Of a stretch of 15,464 nucleotides of DNA, positions 14,678-15,464 are shown piece after piece. Source of the stretch: Pelagophyceae sp. CCMP2097. Lineage: Eukaryota; Sar; Pelagophyceae. The stretch is from contig MU657346.1 in assembly GCA_026770575.1 (NCBI GenBank), forward strand, positions 6,238 through 21,701, written 5' to 3'. How positions within the stretch are numbered: position 1 is the stretch's first letter; each line of letters starts with the position of its first letter. Made by a program: the position numbers and the translations under genes. Below the pieces are notes generated by a model that searched no databases, was not told the origin of the DNA, and saw only the letters and a program-made list of their open reading frames with translations.

Positions 14678-15062
14678 ACGCCTCGTACTCGTACGCCTCC
14701 TGGCCTTCCACGAACGCGGCCTGCTTCAGGCCCTCCCGAAACTGGACGTAGACCATGTCCTTCTTCGCCGTCGCCTTCTGGGTAAAGGCACCGTGCACGA
14801 CGTTGCTTGGAATAGACTTCCCCGCGTCATCCTCGCACGACTCGTCGTGGCCCTCCGAGTCGTGCGTCGCATTTCCCTCGTCGTGATCCGAAAGCCACCG
14901 ATTAAAGCGCCCGTCGTCCTCCGCGCGCGCGCCGCAGCCGCCCGACCGGCCGCCGCCCTCCTCGAAGGAGCAGTCGCCGACGAAAGAGCCACCGCCGCGT
15001 CCGCTGCCCGTCGACAAATCGCCGCCTTCGTCGTCGCTTTCCGAACGCGAGCGGCTGGCCAT
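14616..15062 (-). CDS. Acidic reading frame inside the transposon, captured or element-encoded
   Basis: 148 residues from the ATG at 15062 (complement). It opens Ser/Asp/Glu-rich ('MASRSRSESDDEGGDLSTG'), has a Gly-rich middle with Cys and an acidic 'HDESCEDDAG' segment, then a folded-looking part 'DMVYVQFREGLKQAAFVEGQ' and 'AYEYEAST'. Codons are G/C-ending. The last about 20 residues are antisense to the HTH frame and probably not genuine, so coding may really end near 14680. It converges on the transposase fragment within a single TIR pair. No family is recognised. It could be a captured host exon or an accessory protein of the transposon family. Confidence 0.4.
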   Translation of the reverse strand: MASRSRSESDDEGGDLSTGSGRGGGSFVGDCSFEEGGGRSGGCGARAEDDGRFNRWLSDHDEGNATHDSEGHDESCEDDAGKSIPSNVVHGAFTQKATAKKDMVYVQFREGLKQAAFVEGQEAYEYEASTRPRSHRRCARCGRSSKTR

Positions 15063-15253
15063 GATCACGTGTTCGCGCCCTGGTGGCACCTGGAGCTTCA
15101 AAGTCCGGGTCGTCGGCGCCGCGGCGCTAAAAGGCGCTCCGCCGATACTTGGGCCAAAGGCCGGTATTTGTGCCGATAGTTGAAAGTCAAGTATGGGCGC
15201 CCTATCATTTTACCCGGAAAGTGCTGTACGGAAATAAAGTGGGAACTGCTGTA

Positions 15254-15464
15254 GCGGATGGATGGGCCCGGGCTCCTAGGGTCTCCACGTCCTCGGCTTT
15301 GTCCGAAGCCCCCGTCATAAGGCCCGTTAAACGGAATCGAAATAGAGTACTCCGGGTTCCCCGACCCCGGCCTCCCCAGGCCCCCGCCGCGCCCGCGCCC
15401 CCTCCCAGGCCGCCCCGGGTCGCAGCGGAGTTGCGAGTTGGTGGTGGTCTGAAGATTCCGGGTT
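15254..15464. other. GC-rich right edge, no feature
   Basis: C-rich DNA with low-complexity tracts around 15360-15420. No frame, domain or repeat could be supported in the visible 211 bp. Confidence 0.4.

Larger units (their letters stand above)
14353..15226. mobile_element. 874-bp Tc1/mariner-type element inserted in the MITE
   Basis: 88-bp inverted ends, 14353-14440 and 15139-15226, begin CAGCACTTTCCGGGTAAAAT and end near AAGTATCGGCGG; they are nearly identical apart from about a dozen differences around positions 20-45 of the arm. TA flanks both ends (14351-14352, 15227-15228), the standard Tc1/mariner target duplication, and the interior encodes a Tc1/mariner-style HTH. At 874 bp it lacks room for a full DDE transposase and is non-autonomous. 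Confidence 0.88.
14045..15251. mobile_element. Fold-back MITE, split by a later insertion
   Basis: The left arm (about 14045-14157) and right arm (14252-14350 continuing at 15229-15251) form a long imperfect palindrome around a loop of about 95 bases. Ends are TAGCAGTATCCACTTTATTT on the left and the inverse of CAGCAGTTCCCACTTTATTT on the right, with TA on both outer sides (14043-14044 and 15252-15253). The arms hold a CAAAAG/CTTTTG microsatellite (about 14094-14116 and 14295-14330). Leaving out the inner element and one TA copy makes the right arm continuous and collinear with the left. No coding capacity. Confidence 0.8.

Noticed and set aside
14490..15179. A 229-codon plus-strand frame through the inner transposon
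   Set aside because: It overlaps the HTH fragment in another frame and runs into the right TIR; Arg/Ala-rich shadow of the minus-strand frame.

Overview
The window looks like nuclear DNA of a eukaryotic protist, most likely a GC-rich unicellular alga; a stramenopile such as a pelagophyte would fit, but this is an inference from style and not from a marker gene. Genes are strongly GC-rich with G/C-ending codons, are split by short introns (candidates of 46, 51, 71 and 81 nt with GT...AG ends), and lie among AT-rich spacers packed with small inverted-repeat transposons. No rRNA, intact tRNA, CRISPR array or bacterial operon structure is visible.

Layout. 1-1154 (-): a ubiquitin-like-domain protein that runs off the left edge, preceded on the same strand by a small His/Lys-rich reading frame (1244-1555). 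1600-2520: repeats, including a 734-bp element with perfect 37-bp terminal inverted repeats (TIRs) and a TTAT target duplication. 2714-3469 (-): an Ala/Pro/Arg-rich protein of unknown function with an N-terminal hexapeptide tandem repeat. 3470-4447: a repeat-filled divergent spacer. 4448-5806 (+): a secreted or Golgi-type sulfotransferase with one in-frame intron. 5807-6755: no convincing gene. 6756-9500 (-): the main gene of the window, a hybrid sensor histidine kinase that becomes readable only after splicing: TM1, CHASE sensor domain, TM2, histidine kinase core, receiver domain. 9848-12254: three adjacent inverted-repeat elements of 589, 199 and about 1590 bp, the last with GC-rich cargo. 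12424-12830: a hairpin-forming tandem array. 13013-13634: two short convergent coding pieces. 14045-15251: a fold-back MITE split by an 874-bp Tc1/mariner-type element that carries a transposase HTH fragment and a second, convergent reading frame.

How it fits together. The four protein genes have no obvious shared pathway: a membrane sensor kinase for phosphorelay signalling, a carbohydrate-type sulfotransferase of the secretory route, a ubiquitin-like-domain protein and an unknown. The strongest biological results are the reconstructed CHASE hybrid kinase and the nested transposon, whose insertion history can be read to the base. Exon boundaries are my own predictions from splice motifs, reading frame and domain continuity, and are not confirmed by transcript data.
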